This document shows positions 1 to 10,775 of a stretch of DNA of 64,000 bases, one piece after another. Position numbers and translations under genes: made by a program. The stretch spans positions 248,001-312,000 of the forward strand of contig NW_026570323.1 in the NCBI RefSeq assembly GCF_019649055.1, read 5' to 3'. Source of the DNA: Paramacrobiotus metropolitanus. Its lineage: Eukaryota; Tardigrada; Eutardigrada; Parachela; Macrobiotidae. The notes below the pieces were generated by a model, which saw nothing but the letters and a program-made list of their open reading frames with translations, had not been told where the DNA came from and did no database searches. Each line of letters opens with the position of its first letter. Position 1 is the first letter of the stretch.

Positions 1-518
1 GATATTTCGGCACAATACGCAGCTGGATAGGTTTGAGGAATTTTCGAATGGGTAGACCGCCACCCGGTGGTGTCAATTCCACGCAGATTAGATCGGAACT
101 GGCGTAAGTATCGGAAAAGATAATTTGCGCTGGCTGGAATACGTAGGGTTGGTCGCATTTCGGCCGCCACGCGGCTGCGACCTTCGTTTCAGGGCGCATT
201 TCACTTTTGCTGACAGGCTTATGCTGGCGGACCTTCACGATAGGCAGCCATCGGGGTGGGCGGTGACAGGCGAATGCACCAGAACCCGGCGTGCCGGCCA
301 GTCAACATCGCAGACGTAGCCTAGAGAGTACTGTCCCGTTGCGACTCGGTATACGGCAGGCTCCAGATTTTTCCCAAGATTTGCCGACAGTTGCTGTTGT
401 TGTCGGCGATAGAACGATGATCTTCGGGTGGCTCCGAAATGCTGGAAAAGATTTCATGTGCATGGAGGGGATTCGCTACTCGGTTTACTTCCATTATTTG
501 TCGAGGGAATGACATCAT
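1..518 (-). pseudogene. Decayed, window-truncated relative of the F-box gene at 3325-6001
   Basis: Read on minus, this segment matches the N-terminal part of the protein at 3325-4394. Shared blocks are NCRQILGK, a GYVCDVDW block, RPPRWLP and YVFQPAQIIF. The match runs off the window at base 1. Two single-base deletions break the frame. One is in a G run near 373-378, where the intact gene has one more G. The other is near 271-278, just before the CHRPPRWLP block. The match therefore jumps between all three frames. A sequencing error could explain one shift, but two within 110 bases favour a pseudogene. The family function is unknown; the intact neighbour carries an F-box. Confidence 0.7.
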
Positions 519-1145
519 CCAGGACCAACAGATCCAGCGATCAAAGCGAGCGCTTATAGACCGGGATGCTGATCTCTGATTGGGGTTTCGGCAAACCGAA
601 GACTATTAGATTTGATCGGATGAAAAAACGAAAAATTATTCACTGAAATTAATCAGTTTTTTATCTTTGTTGAAATCCGCCTGGCCAACTGAAACTGGCA
701 GTTAAGAGTGGTTTACTCTAGAGTCTAGAGCTTCCCTGGTTGTGCTGATCATCTCGTCCCACTGAAACAAACTACCGCACGTTGTAAGTTGAACCTGCAC
801 GTTGTAGCAATCAACTCGCTGCGTTGGACTGGATCGAGCAGCCGCATCCACATATACAACCGAGACGGGGCGAGAGCAGAAGCATGGCAAACTAAACCGT
901 AGTCAAGCTGAACTCCCTGCTTCTATATACCACAGAAGGTCGGTCGGCCACAAGACGACGAATAACAACTGCCGATTTCAAGGAATCCCTTGGTTTATGA
1001 CTCAAGGGGTCCCAAGACAATAGAACGATTTGTTTGCACAGTCATCGCATCGGCGAAGCTTACAACATGTGGGGGCCAGACCTCTCATCTCTGTATCACT
1101 GATCTTTTGCCATCTAACTACGACTAAACTGAGACAGCACAAGGA

Positions 1146-1175
1146 CAGTATATAACGGGTACCCGTTATATACTG
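1146..1175. repeat. Perfect 30-bp palindrome
   Basis: The arms read cagtatataacgggt followed by acccgttatatactg. The sequence equals its own reverse complement over all 30 bases with no spacer. The centre is the KpnI-like ggtacc. No gene is adjacent. Confidence 0.9.
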
Positions 1176-1851
1176 GCCTTGGACAGGACCGCTGTGTTCT
1201 GTCTGCCCTCTTTCAAAAGCTGCCATATATATGTACGCTCCAATCTTTAACGAAGTACGATTAGGTGAACATTGCTGCCGCCGGGCCAAACTGCTGTGTG
1301 CATTCATGGACGGCCGATGCTCGCTGGACGGCACTGGTCAAGATGCCGCCCACTGCCCAGTGCGGGTACAACAACGTGCGGCATCAGGAAGTGACAAGCG
1401 CACAAAGACAGTACATTAATCAAATGAGTACTGTTAAAATAGTACGTAATGTACTTCCGCCGACCAGCAGTAAGAACGCGTTGAAATAAACTACAGGACA
1501 ACATGCGAAAAAATTGGAAACAAGTTACAATGTCGTTTGAAAACGAAAAAGTTAAAAAAATCCGCAAAAAATCACAACACTCCTACCACTTATTGCTAGA
1601 AAATTTTTATATTTTAATTAACTATGTAAGCAGCAAGGCACAGAGGGCTCGCGATAGTGAGGAACAAGGCTTTATTGGGATAAATAAAGCAACACAACGC
1701 AAAATGGACAATACTGAATATGGCAACGATACTCTAGTGAAAACTGCGCGGCACATCCAGCCAACGCCAACAAAAGCCTATCAATGGGCGGCACTGGGCG
1801 GATCCATGCACGAGTGATGACGCCGATTGCGACGGCACCGCCTGATCGGCT

Positions 1852-1887
1852 CAGCGAGTGCGTGCGACTGAGCGAGTGCGTGCGACT
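1852..1887. repeat. Two-copy 18-bp tandem repeat
   Basis: The unit gagcgagtgcgtgcgact occurs twice in a row, with a decayed third copy just downstream (agtgcgact). An ORF of serine/arginine/histidine character on minus here comes from the repeat and is not called as a gene. Confidence 0.7.
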
Positions 1888-2224
1888 TAAAGTGCGACTC
1901 CGACTGTGAGTCGGCACACCGGAAGCAAGACTGTCGGTAGCTGCTACCGCGGCGGGCTGCAATAGCGACCGGCCTCACAATAAATAATAACAAATTATTA
2001 TATTTTTTAATACGCTCACACACAGCATGCACAATCTAGAACCAAGGCTGTTTTGATGTAGCATGCTGGGCAGCGGGCAGTCGCGCATAGTGCACGCAGC
2101 CGGCCGCCCGGCTGCACTTTTCTTACTGAAGCGTGCGGTCAGCATTTGCGAGCGGTTGATTAAGCACCTCTGCTTGACGCTAGTGATGGTATTGTAACCG
2201 TTGTCCTGCCGTCGACGATATGTC

Positions 2225-2530
2225 TGAGCGCGAAGTTTCCGTGTTACCACATGTCCCAAGATGAAATGTCTAGCTGCGACATGTCCATAAACTAATTGTC
2301 CGCGCGTCACAAAATGGCCGACAAAATGTCCCACGACGAGATTTTATGCGATGAGCTGGTCGTTCACGATTTCAGTTTAGTTGAAGTCTGGAAGCTTTAA
2401 AACGAACAAGTGTCCGCGCACGTCCAGTGTCCAAGTGCCAGGCCGTCCAGTGTCCGTCGTGTCCAACGTCCATGTCCAGCCAGTGTCCGGCCTGTCCTGC
2501 CCTACGTCCACTCAGTCCGTCCATGTCCAC
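2225..2530. repeat. Degenerate short-motif repeats (acatgtcc / gtccagtgtcc)
   Basis: From 2225 to 2345 the motifs acatgtcc, aaatgtc and their complements recur every 15-25 bases. They resemble the arms of the elements at 6405-6690 and 13181-13565. From about 2409 to 2530 the tetramer gtcc recurs densely (gtccagtgtcc, gtccatgtcc). No protein is supported. From 2531 to 3324 I see no gene. Confidence 0.6.
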
Positions 2531-3324
2531 TTATTAGAACTACCCGCGCCTTTGGCGTTATTTAGCGATGATTGGTTCTTTCCAGTGGTAGTTCATTTAT
2601 GTTCATTCCTGTTCGTTAGCGCTGTATTTTTGCGGGTTATGCGGCTTCGCCGGAACGGATGATTTTTCAGTCTTGTTTCTCGCTTTTTGAATAAAGGTTT
2701 TCTTTATTTAGAAAGTTGGGATCTGGGACTTTTCGAGCTTTTCTCATTGATTTCCGTGTCGATTCATTTATGTTAGGGTGGTATCTGTCAGTGATCACGA
2801 GTTAGCACTCAGATTTTCCGCCATTTTCCGGTATGCCGTGGCAGAAGGTGTGATTAAACCAGGAAGTGTACCGATAAAAGCGGCCGGGGTGGTAATACAG
2901 CAAATACAGCGCATACAACCACACTCGCTACAGTGACTGCGCTAAAAATTTCCGAATGGACTGTAAAATTGTTTGTGTGCATGAATTTTTGACAGAACTG
3001 GGGCCGAGAGTGAGCGGAGAAACCATCGTCGCGAAAATCTGTGTTTTTAACCTTCTCCAAATTTCTCCAAGCAGCGTTATCTGTTGAAATGTTATCTGAT
3101 GTTTTTTTTACTGTACCCGATAATGCACAGATAGTACTTACTAGTCACTTAACAATACTTCGAAGTATATCATTTAAGCATAACACCGCGACAGAATGAC
3201 TGCATGGCATCCATGTGAGATTAAGACAGAATCTCAATACTTTGCAGTGATCACAGATCTCGCAAGTTACGCAACCACGGAAGCTCTGTAGAATGTAGAG
3301 TAAACATCAATTTCCGCTGCCAGT

Positions 3325-6001
3325 TTGCTGCTTAATGCAACTTGCCTACCCGGAAAACCGTTTCCTGCCTGCCTACTTGATAGTTATCGGTGTTCCTCAG
3401 AGCTCATTTGTTTGACTGCAGAAATGGTCAGTCAAGGTCCAACATCGCAATCAACCAAAGCGCGTTTCACTTGTTGGATTCGAAATCCCTGGAAATCGCA
3501 GCCACTCCTCGGACACCGCAGCAGAGACGTTCTCCGTGTAGACCCTCCTGTCGCTGCTCGGGAAACCATCGCCGACGACAGCAACTGCCGTCAAATCTTG
3601 GGGAAAAACCTACAGCCAGTTGTTCACGAATTCGCAGCGGGACAGTCGTCTCTGGGGTATTTATGCGACGTGGACTGGGCAGGACGGCGCGTCTTGGTGG
3701 ACTTTGTCTGTCATAACCGTCCGCCCCGGTGGCTGCCCGTTAGGAAAGTCCGTCGGCATACGCCTGTATGTACTAACGAGATCCGCCCGCATATTCCGGT
3801 AGAAGTCGCATTGCGGCCAAACTCCAACCAGCCCTTCGTATTCCAACCGGCGCAAATTATTTTTCCCGCGGCTAGGGATAGCTGCGGCAATTTCGGTCCA
3901 ATATGTGTGGAAACGACGTGCTCGGGCAGCATTGGCCTCATTCGGAAATTCGTCCATCCAGTCCAGGTGCGCATTGTGCCGACCGATCCGGAAAATCACC
4001 AGGACACAGATGAGTCGTTTTCCTTTGCCGAATACGGCCGTCTGCTGCAGAGGCAAACGGCGTCTCTCGACTGCTGGCAGGATGCGGCAAATATTGATTT
4101 ACGGCATTTGTTGAGAAGGTTGAACGAAATTTCCTGGATGAAAGTTTTGCGGATATGGTTGGACACCGAAGGCATCCATTGTATTTATATAAACAAACCG
4201 GGCGTTTTTGTTCAGTTGAAGCTGGAATATCTGGTGCAGAGGTCCAGGTCAGTTGAACGCGGACCACCTCCGGATTCCGAAAACACTGACACTACTTTCG
4301 ACCGTTCCGTGACCCTGGGAACGCTGCCATATGAACTGCACGAATGGATTGTGCTGGAAATAAAAGACATTCACAGCGTCTTTAGTGCTCAAAAGTAGGT
4401 ACTAGGGAGCAAAACGTTTTTGTACGGCGAGTCGCTCGCTGTACCAATTAACCATAAACTGCGATCGCATGAATGGAGAAATACCGGCTCAGTCTAAGAA
4501 ACCGTTTAGATCGCCTGGATGTAAAAATGTCAGCGAAATTCAGATCCAGCTCGTCACAAATTTTCGGCTTAAAAAGGCTTAAACCGACCAGACAACATTT
4601 TCTTCCGCTTTAGTAGTATTAGTTCAAGGCCTTAGTTCAAGGCCTTCAAGGCTTTAGTAGTATTAGTACAATGTGTCTGTACATGAGCTGTACTTGTTGC
4701 AGGGTTTGCAAGACCTGGCACGACATTCTAAATGGTCGCCGCGGCAACCAGCACGTAGCTGTCGACCTGACCAACCTGCTGCTCGATGGTCCAAACGAGC
4801 GGGAGCGAAAGTATAGTCGCACTCATCTGCTTAATGACCTCGATAACGCCGTAACAACGGCCACCGTGTCGCTGACGCTGATGAACGGCAATCTAAGTCC
4901 GGAACTGGATCTCTACGTCTTCCAGTTTCTGTCCATTAAGGTCACACGTCTACCGATAGTCGTTCTAAGGAATGTTCGATGCTTTCGCGCCGTGGCGCAG
5001 AATGTCGAGAAGCAGCGGTTAGAATGGGCCAACCTCAGTTACTTGATGCAGGCTTGCCAAGTACTGCATTTGCGTAACGTCACGATCCCAACCGTTTTCG
5101 GGCCCATTGCCGGGTTGTGGTGCGCCCCGGCCGGATTCCGGGAGGATGTTGATATTGTCGTAAAGAAGGCCGCGCTGTACAACAAGTTCAGTGCAACCGA
5201 ACGCTTGAGGCAGTTCCTCCAGGTCTTGAACGCTGGCTGCCCTGACCTGTCCGCACTGGAAACGAACAATATTGACGAGGCTTGTCGTGAGATAATCATG
5301 CGTCCCGAGCATTCTTTATGCAGCCGGCTGTTGCTCATGCTTACTTTGTAAGTATATTTGGTCCTGGCTTTAGAAAGGAAAAGCGAAAATGGTCAAAGGA
5401 CCATTTATAACATAATTCCTCTTAAGCCGTATATTATCGATTAAATCAAAACCATTCGATTTTTTGCATTCGTTCATACAAAAATTTAATGTAATAAGGA
5501 GTGCACATATTATTGTCGCGCAAGCTTGTAATGGGAGTGCTTGTCGAGAAAAAGGTCCCATTGAATGTTAGTATTGTTATAAAGATTTTGGTTAGCTAAT
5601 CTCTTGGTCTGGCAATGCGCCGGAAAGGAACCATGTCCTGATTTGCGATAATCATATTAACAGTATTTTACCGAGCTGCTGATGTCTGCAGGCTGAATGA
5701 ACCACTAACCGGGCAGCTGCAGCCACCATTGTGCAGTCTCGCCGCCCTTGCCTTCCGCTACTCGTATCCCATGAAGACGGCCTCCAGATCCTGCAGCCGG
5801 CATCAAGCCCGCGCCATCTCACGTGACCCGCCTCGCATGGACGGCGTCTGGGATATACCGGCAATAAAATTGTGTCATATTCATATTACGATGCGAACTG
5901 CCTGCCTACAAATAGCATTCCCAAGTTACATTTCGCGCGTAGCCACTGTTGGCCCACTGATACCACTACCGTTGCATGGTGGTAGAAAGCACTCGTACTG
6001 A
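3325..6001 (+). CDS. F-box protein with an unfamiliar N-terminal domain, three exons
   Basis: Proposed exons are 3325-4394, 4703-5347 and 5692-6001 (674 codons plus stop, phases 2 and 2). Donors are gtaggt and gtaagt; the acceptors end ttgcag and ctgcag. The first intron splits an F-box: exon 1 ends LPYELHEWIVLEIKDIHSVF and exon 2 continues with VCKTWHDIL, which is the usual L-P-x-E-L...V-C-x-x-W pattern. F-box proteins bind Skp1 and recruit substrates to SCF ubiquitin ligases. About 300 residues precede the F-box, including a GYLCDVDWAGRRVLVDF segment that looks like a beta-rich module; I cannot name it. A decayed relative at 1-518 covers the same N-terminal part, so that part is a real family. 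The region after the F-box has a few leucine-rich stretches (VLHLRNV) but no clear LRR array. The true start could be downstream of the first Met, and exon 3 is the least certain. Confidence 0.6.
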
Positions 6002-6404
6002 GCAAACGGAACATAAGAGATGTAAATAAGACAAAACGAGTAATCCGCTATAATGTGGTCAGACGTATGGCAAAATCATAATTTTGATGAAATTACAATA
6101 TTTGAAAACAGTGGGAGACGAAGTCAACAGCATATTATTATTTAAACTTAATACCTAATTATTGGTTCTTTGTACGTATACTAGTATACAGCATCGGATA
6201 TGCTATTCCTTAAGAATTTGTGCAGCAGTTTATTAATACATAACATCAGTGCAATCAATTACAGGAAAGTATAGTACGCAGCAGCTAGTAAATTAACAGG
6301 CGGTCGAGTAACAGAAAAAGATCTTGTCTAAATTTGCGGCCGGTGATGCAGTTCCCGCTCTGGAGCAGCAGCGCGTGGGCGAGCAACATCTCGTCACGTC
6401 CAAT
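6002..6404. other. Non-coding interval 3' of the F-box gene
   Basis: A/T-rich DNA. I see no coding signal or repeat of note. Confidence 0.4.
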
Positions 6405-6690
6405 ACTGTCCATTGTCCCAGGACTATTTTGCCGACAGGTTGGGGAGAGAATCTTTCTGGGCACCGCGACATTTCGCCGAGGACAACAAGCCGCAGGACA
6501 TTTGGTCGCAGACAATTTGCCGGAAGGTCATCTCGCCGCGAGACATTTCGTCGTTAGGTTGTTTCAATGACGAGACATTTTTTATAGACGTGGAAAACGT
6601 AAGAACAAATACGAAAACATAAGAAAACATAAGAAAATGTAAAACAAATGGGGAAATTTCCCCGACCAGATGTCCTTTTTCAAAACTGTA
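6405..6690. repeat. Foldback-like repeat with gacatttcgtcg arms and an A-rich core
   Basis: The left arm iterates variants of gcgacatttcgccg and gcaggacatttggtcg (6466-6560). The centre is A-rich with iterated acataagaaaa (6598-6645). The right end carries the complementary ccgaccagatgtcc. The left arm shares gggcaccgcgacatttcgc with the element at 13181-13565. ORFs across it on both strands come from the repeat. Confidence 0.6.
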
Positions 6691-6772
6691 ATTCTATCCA
6701 CGATAAAGCTACAATAATTTTATTGCCAGTTATTTATGTTAAGTCGCTAGAAGCGATGCTAAAAGTGTCCGG

Positions 6773-7302
6773 ATGTCCCCCAGCGTAGAGAAAAGTCGCG
6801 CGTCGATTTCGCGTACGGCTAAATGTCATACTCATCAGGAGCGCTCGCTGGATCATGGAGTGTTTCGCGAAATGTTTGAGCAACATACTCTGAAATTTAT
6901 TCGTACCGAGCTGGACGCTATCCAGCGCACCGACGCGGCCACAGTGATCAAAGAGATGGTCAAGAACATTCAACATTCCCATGACGACGCGGATGTTCTA
7001 TGGGTGCACTTTCGATTATGCGAAGTTTCTGGTCCTGGACACTGTTGAACAGCTTGGCGCGGTTGTCGAGGTGGGGCAGTCTAGGGTGGAATAGTGCAGC
7101 CTTCACGGTCACAACGCCCCACGGTACGGTAGCACGAGCCACGCTAGTGCATGCCTTCAGCGACCTCGGATTGAAGCCATTAAGGTTGCAGTTATGGGAT
7201 CTTTTCGAGAAAAATCTCGTTTTCACGAAGCCGATTGATCGCCAAGCCTTGGCGGAATGGATTACCGAGTTCATCGCGCAGCCGCACGTCAAGGAGCTCT
7301 GA
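6773..7302 (+). pseudogene. Decayed F-box-family copy (C-terminal part)
   Basis: The last 60 codons (about 7123-7302) read LWDLFEKNLVFTKPIDRQAL and onward. This is closely similar to LWDLVEKNLVLTKPLDRPAV in the F-box gene at 32013-34567. Upstream, in another frame, a FDYAKFLVLDTVEQLG segment corresponds to FDWREFEFLELVYGIL in that gene. Joining them needs frame changes near 7010 and between about 7080 and 7123, and an in-frame stop lies after the GQSRVE block. No F-box segment is visible. It is most simply a broken paralogue of the F-box family, on the same strand as its neighbours. Confidence 0.65.
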
Positions 7303-7689
7303 GACCAGATTGGGAATGAAGGCAAGCCGTTGTATAACTCATTTATTTAAGGGATTTCTGTACGGATTCTGCCGCAACTAGTGAATAACAGACGTACAAT
7401 ACACTGACAAGTGAGTAAAGTAAATCCTCGTACATATTGACTTGAGCCACCATTCACGTGTTGCTTGGGAATTCAGTTACAATTTGGAAAAATAAAAATC
7501 TACGGTATTTTGTACACTGCTGCTCCTGTTTTAAAGGCGCTGATATTGGTGTGACTTGGTGAAGTCATTCCACTTCTGGTGGTTGGTGTCGTCAACTCTA
7601 TATAACCAAGCATCTGCGCTTCTTCTGATTTCAAACCCCGCCCTTCTTCAAAAATGTAATGTCTACGGTCTAATACTTAACTGTATAGT
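7303..7689. other. Non-coding interval between the F-box remnant and the retrotransposon
   Basis: No ORF or repeat is recognised. The 5' boundary of the DIRS-like element probably lies here or slightly downstream, but no terminal repeat could be identified. Confidence 0.35.
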
Positions 7690-7789
7690 TAAGTTAGGTC
7701 TAAGTATTACCGTTTTGTAGTAATGCACCGCCTCCAGGAAAGGCCAACCTGCATGCGGGCTGCCCTTTCGTCAGGCACCCGCCGCAGAC

Positions 7790-7916
7790 GGGGAAATCTG
7801 CCGGAACTACAACTATGGTAGCTGCCAGACACCGTGTCGCGCCGGTAGAGTCCACGCATGCGCCAGCTGCGGGGACCGCAAGCACCGCACGGCTACCTGT
7901 CCAAACTCGAAACGTA
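7790..7916 (+). pseudogene. Gag-like zinc-knuckle fragment of the DIRS-like element
   Basis: Starting at 7790 one frame reads C-R-N-Y-N-Y-G-S-C...C...H-A-C-A-S-C-G-D...H...C. These are closely spaced Cys/His residues, as in the C-terminal zinc fingers of DIRS/Ngaro Gag proteins. The frame is closed further downstream by a stop, and no full Gag ORF is visible upstream. It lies directly before the reverse transcriptase block on the same strand. Confidence 0.6.
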
Positions 7917-8116
7917 GGTGGGCGACAGTGCCGGCAAGAGCCACGACGCCGCTTTGAGCCGACGCCTCCGCCAGACTGCTCTCCCGCCATCCCGACCCCT
8001 CGTTACACTTATTCATTTCTACTTCACTTACTGACGGTTGCACCGTCTGCTACGATGGACCCCAAAAATCACGGTCAACGCCGAATTCCGCCACTGCTCG
8101 CGAAAATTATCACGCG

Positions 8117-9526
8117 GTGACCGCCAGCATACGCGAAGAAGTCGATGCCGGTCATACAATCGGACCATTCCCTATTCCACCGCTGCCACACTTTGTCTGC
8201 AACGCCCTGGGCGCTCGAATAAAGAAAGACGGCAACATCCGGAACATTCTGGATTTATCGCAGCCGCATGGTGACAGCGTGAACGATTACATCGACATGA
8301 CGCAGCTTCCGCTTGAGTACTGTACCGTAGACCACGCTGTCTTGATCTTGACAGAACTCGGGAGAGGTGCGCTGATGGCGAAGATGGACGTGAAAACCGC
8401 CTTCCGACTGATTCCTGTACGTCCGGCGGAGTGGAACCTCCTCGGATACCAGTGGAACGGTGGGTTTTTCTTTGATGTCGTGCTGCCTTTCGGATGCAGG
8501 GCGTCTCCGTATGTGTTTGAGCAATTTGCCAGCGCAATTCACTGGATAGTGTCAGATGTAACCGGTCTCAACAGTATCCTCCACTACGTCGACGACTACT
8601 TGTTCCTGGGCAAACCAGGAAGCAACCAATGCAGCACATCAATGGACATCATGATCCAGACGTGCAGTGAGCTCGGGGTACCCTGGGCACACGACAAGAC
8701 CGATGGGCCCGCGACTCAGCTGACGTTCCTGGGCATTCGACTGGACTCGGTCCGTCAGACCCTCAGCCTGCCCGACGACAAGAGACGAAGCATTGAAGAC
8801 GCACTGAAAGAATGGAGCAGCCGCGATCATCGCACAAAGCAACAGCTCCAAACTCTGATTGGGACTCTCACTTTTGCAACCAAGTGCATCCCAGCAAGCC
8901 GGCTTTCACTCGACGGAAGATCGCTCTCCTTGCACCGTCAGCGCCGAATTCCAAAAAGACCTCGCATGGTGGAGGGAGTTTCTTCCGGCATGGAACGGCA
9001 CGGCGTCCTTTATTCATCCTGACTGGACACGAGCAGACGTGCTCAACTTGTACACAGATGCCTCTGGCACTCAAAGACTCGGAGCGTTCTCCAAGGATCA
9101 TGGTTTCAACTTCGCTGGCCACAGTGGATTCTTCTGCAAAAACCATGCATCGAGTATATAGAACTGATCCCCATACTTCTCAGTCTGATTGTTTGGGGCT
9201 CGAGGCTGCGCAGAAAAAGAGTCATCTTCCACTGTGATAACGAAGGCGCCACGCTAGTATGGGAAAACCTGCGTTCGGCCAACAGCGGCGTATTGGACAT
9301 CATGCGTCGTATGCTGGCAGCGGCCGCTTCTGCTAACATGACTTTAACGCTCAAGCACATACGCGGCATTAGCAACGCGATCGCTGACTCTCTGTCTCGT
9401 TTTCAGCACCACAGACTCCGAATGCTCGCACCAGCAGTGCTAGAGCAACCGGATCCATGCCCGGACATTTTCCCGCAGCTACTGCAAAATACGCCGGACA
9501 GTCTACCTCGACCGGCTGTTAAGTGA
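8117..9526 (+). pseudogene. Reverse transcriptase and RNase H of the DIRS-like element, frameshifted
   Basis: The first block (8117 to about 8930) has the RT palm motifs MDVKTAFRLIPV and LPFGCRASPYVFEQF, the catalytic YVDDYLFLG, and a downstream LTFLGI motif. A second block in another frame (about 8925-9161) reads EFQKDLAWWREFLP and LYTDASGT; the latter holds the first RNase H aspartate. A third block (about 9160-9526) has VIFHCDNEGATLVW and HIRGISNAIADSLSR, which supply the remaining RNase H acidic residues. This RT-RNase H layout without an intervening integrase matches DIRS elements. Frame changes near 8930 and 9160 make the copy non-functional as written. Confidence 0.85.
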
Positions 9527-10588
9527 CCGCGTCGCCGAGTCCACAAGGAAGACGTACGACGCCGCATTCAACCAGTTTGCGGCGTTCTGTAACCTCCGAT
9601 CGGCCAACTGCCTGCCGGCATTACCGGACACCGTTGCCGAATATGTCGCTCATCTGTTTACCACGAAAAAATCGTTCCGCACCGTTACTGTGTACCTCGC
9701 CGGTATACACAACCGTCATCGCGAAGCGGATGTGAGATCACCCACAGATCACGACCTTGTGGTGCGGGCACTGCAAGGCTACCGACGCCTAGCTGCCCCG
9801 CGCCCGGACACACGCCGGCCTGTGACCCTGCAGGTATTGCGGCGCCTGAAACACAACCTTCGCCGAATCGGAATTTCCCCTTACGAACAGGCGCTGCTGT
9901 GGGCCGTCTTCACCATGCTGTACTTCGGTTTTCTACGTATCGGCGAAGTGACCAGCAACGGGAAAACCGATGCGACCCTCAGCACACCCTCATGCCTGAA
10001 GAATTGACGGACTGCGGAAACCAAGTCGCCGTGCGCCTCAAGATCACCAAGACCGACCAAACCGGGCAAGGTTGCACCGTGGCGCTGGCGGCGACCGGCC
10101 GCTCGGTCTGTCCCGTGCAGGCTTACCGGAAGTACCTTGCCCATGCGCAGTTCACGTTGCCGGTGGGAAGGTGCCCTCTTTTCGTTCACCAAGACGGCTG
10201 CTTCCTCACCAGGCGTTCAGTCGAAGCCTCCCTCCACCGTCTCCTAGAGGGGCACCCGGACCAGCACCGGAATAACCCGTACAGTTTTCGGATCGGCGCC
10301 GCAACTACCGCCGCAAGCAAAAACGTACCAGACCGCCTGATCCAACGCGCTGGTAGATGGAAAACTAGCTGCTATGCGCGTTACGTCCGCAATGAAGGTC
10401 CAGTAGCCGTCAACCACTACCGTGGCAGGGATCGGTATTGTTTGGGGCAGTCGGGCATAGAAGGGATGTCAGAAACTCGAGGTGGTGAGGTCCACCTGCA
10501 CTGTCCTCGATTTCGCACTGGCCCCGATACGCCGACCTGCTCGCTCTCAGATACCGCAACATCGCGTCTGTTTCCGGATAACCAGTAA
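9515..10588 (+). pseudogene. Tyrosine recombinase of the DIRS-like element, one frameshift
   Basis: From about 9515 an N-terminal SAM-like core-binding domain is visible (STRKTYDAAFNQFAAFC, then TVTVYLAGIHNRH). The catalytic domain follows. FGFLRIGEV holds the first catalytic Arg. After a one-base frame change near 9988, YSFRIGAATTAA holds the second Arg, in the S/H-x-x-R position. GRW then YARYVR holds the nucleophilic Tyr. The order R...R...Y matches phage-type integrases and DIRS recombinases, which join the circular DNA copy to the genome. The frame stays open to 10588, past the conserved end. Confidence 0.85.
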
Positions 10589-10727
10589 AGATATTTTTAG
10601 CGGCATACCGAATTTAACCGAGGCTTAACATGTCCGGTTGCTACGTAGATAAGGCCACAACAATAACAGCAATAAACACGAGATATCCGTACGTACTTCC
10701 GGTCGTACGTCGTACACCAAAAAAATT

Positions 10728-10753
10728 GAGAGAATGTCCAAGTTAGGACATTA
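10728..10753 (+). repeat. Left terminal inverted repeat of the foldback element
   Basis: It begins gagagaatgtccaag and is preceded by aaaaaatt. The mate is 18046-18071 on the opposite strand. Mismatches are confined to the outermost four bases. Confidence 0.85.
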
Positions 10754-10775
10754 GTGACTTACTGGTTCTATGGAT

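Larger units (their letters stand above)
519..2220. other. Intergenic stretch without a recognisable gene
   Basis: No ORF here has a recognisable domain or a convincing splice structure. It contains a 30-bp palindrome (1146-1175) and a short tandem repeat (1852-1887), listed separately. It is otherwise A/T-rich. Confidence 0.5.
7690..10600 (+). mobile_element. DIRS-like tyrosine-recombinase retrotransposon, degenerate
   Basis: Coding blocks occur in the order of DIRS/Ngaro elements: a Gag-type zinc knuckle (7790-7916), reverse transcriptase (8117 to about 8930), RNase H (about 8925-9526) and tyrosine recombinase (about 9515-10460). At least three frame changes separate them (near 8930, 9160 and 9988). 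Retroelements with tyrosine recombinases integrate through a circular intermediate and do not make the usual target duplication. I could not find the inverted or split direct terminal repeats, so the ends are approximate. The copy is probably inactive. Confidence 0.85.

Noticed and set aside
2854-3060. Short minus-strand ORF upstream of the F-box gene
   Set aside because: 68 codons, no signal peptide or domain, and no splice partner found.
8172-8537. Minus-strand ORF opposite the reverse transcriptase
   Set aside because: Shadow of the RT coding frame, with no recognisable motifs.
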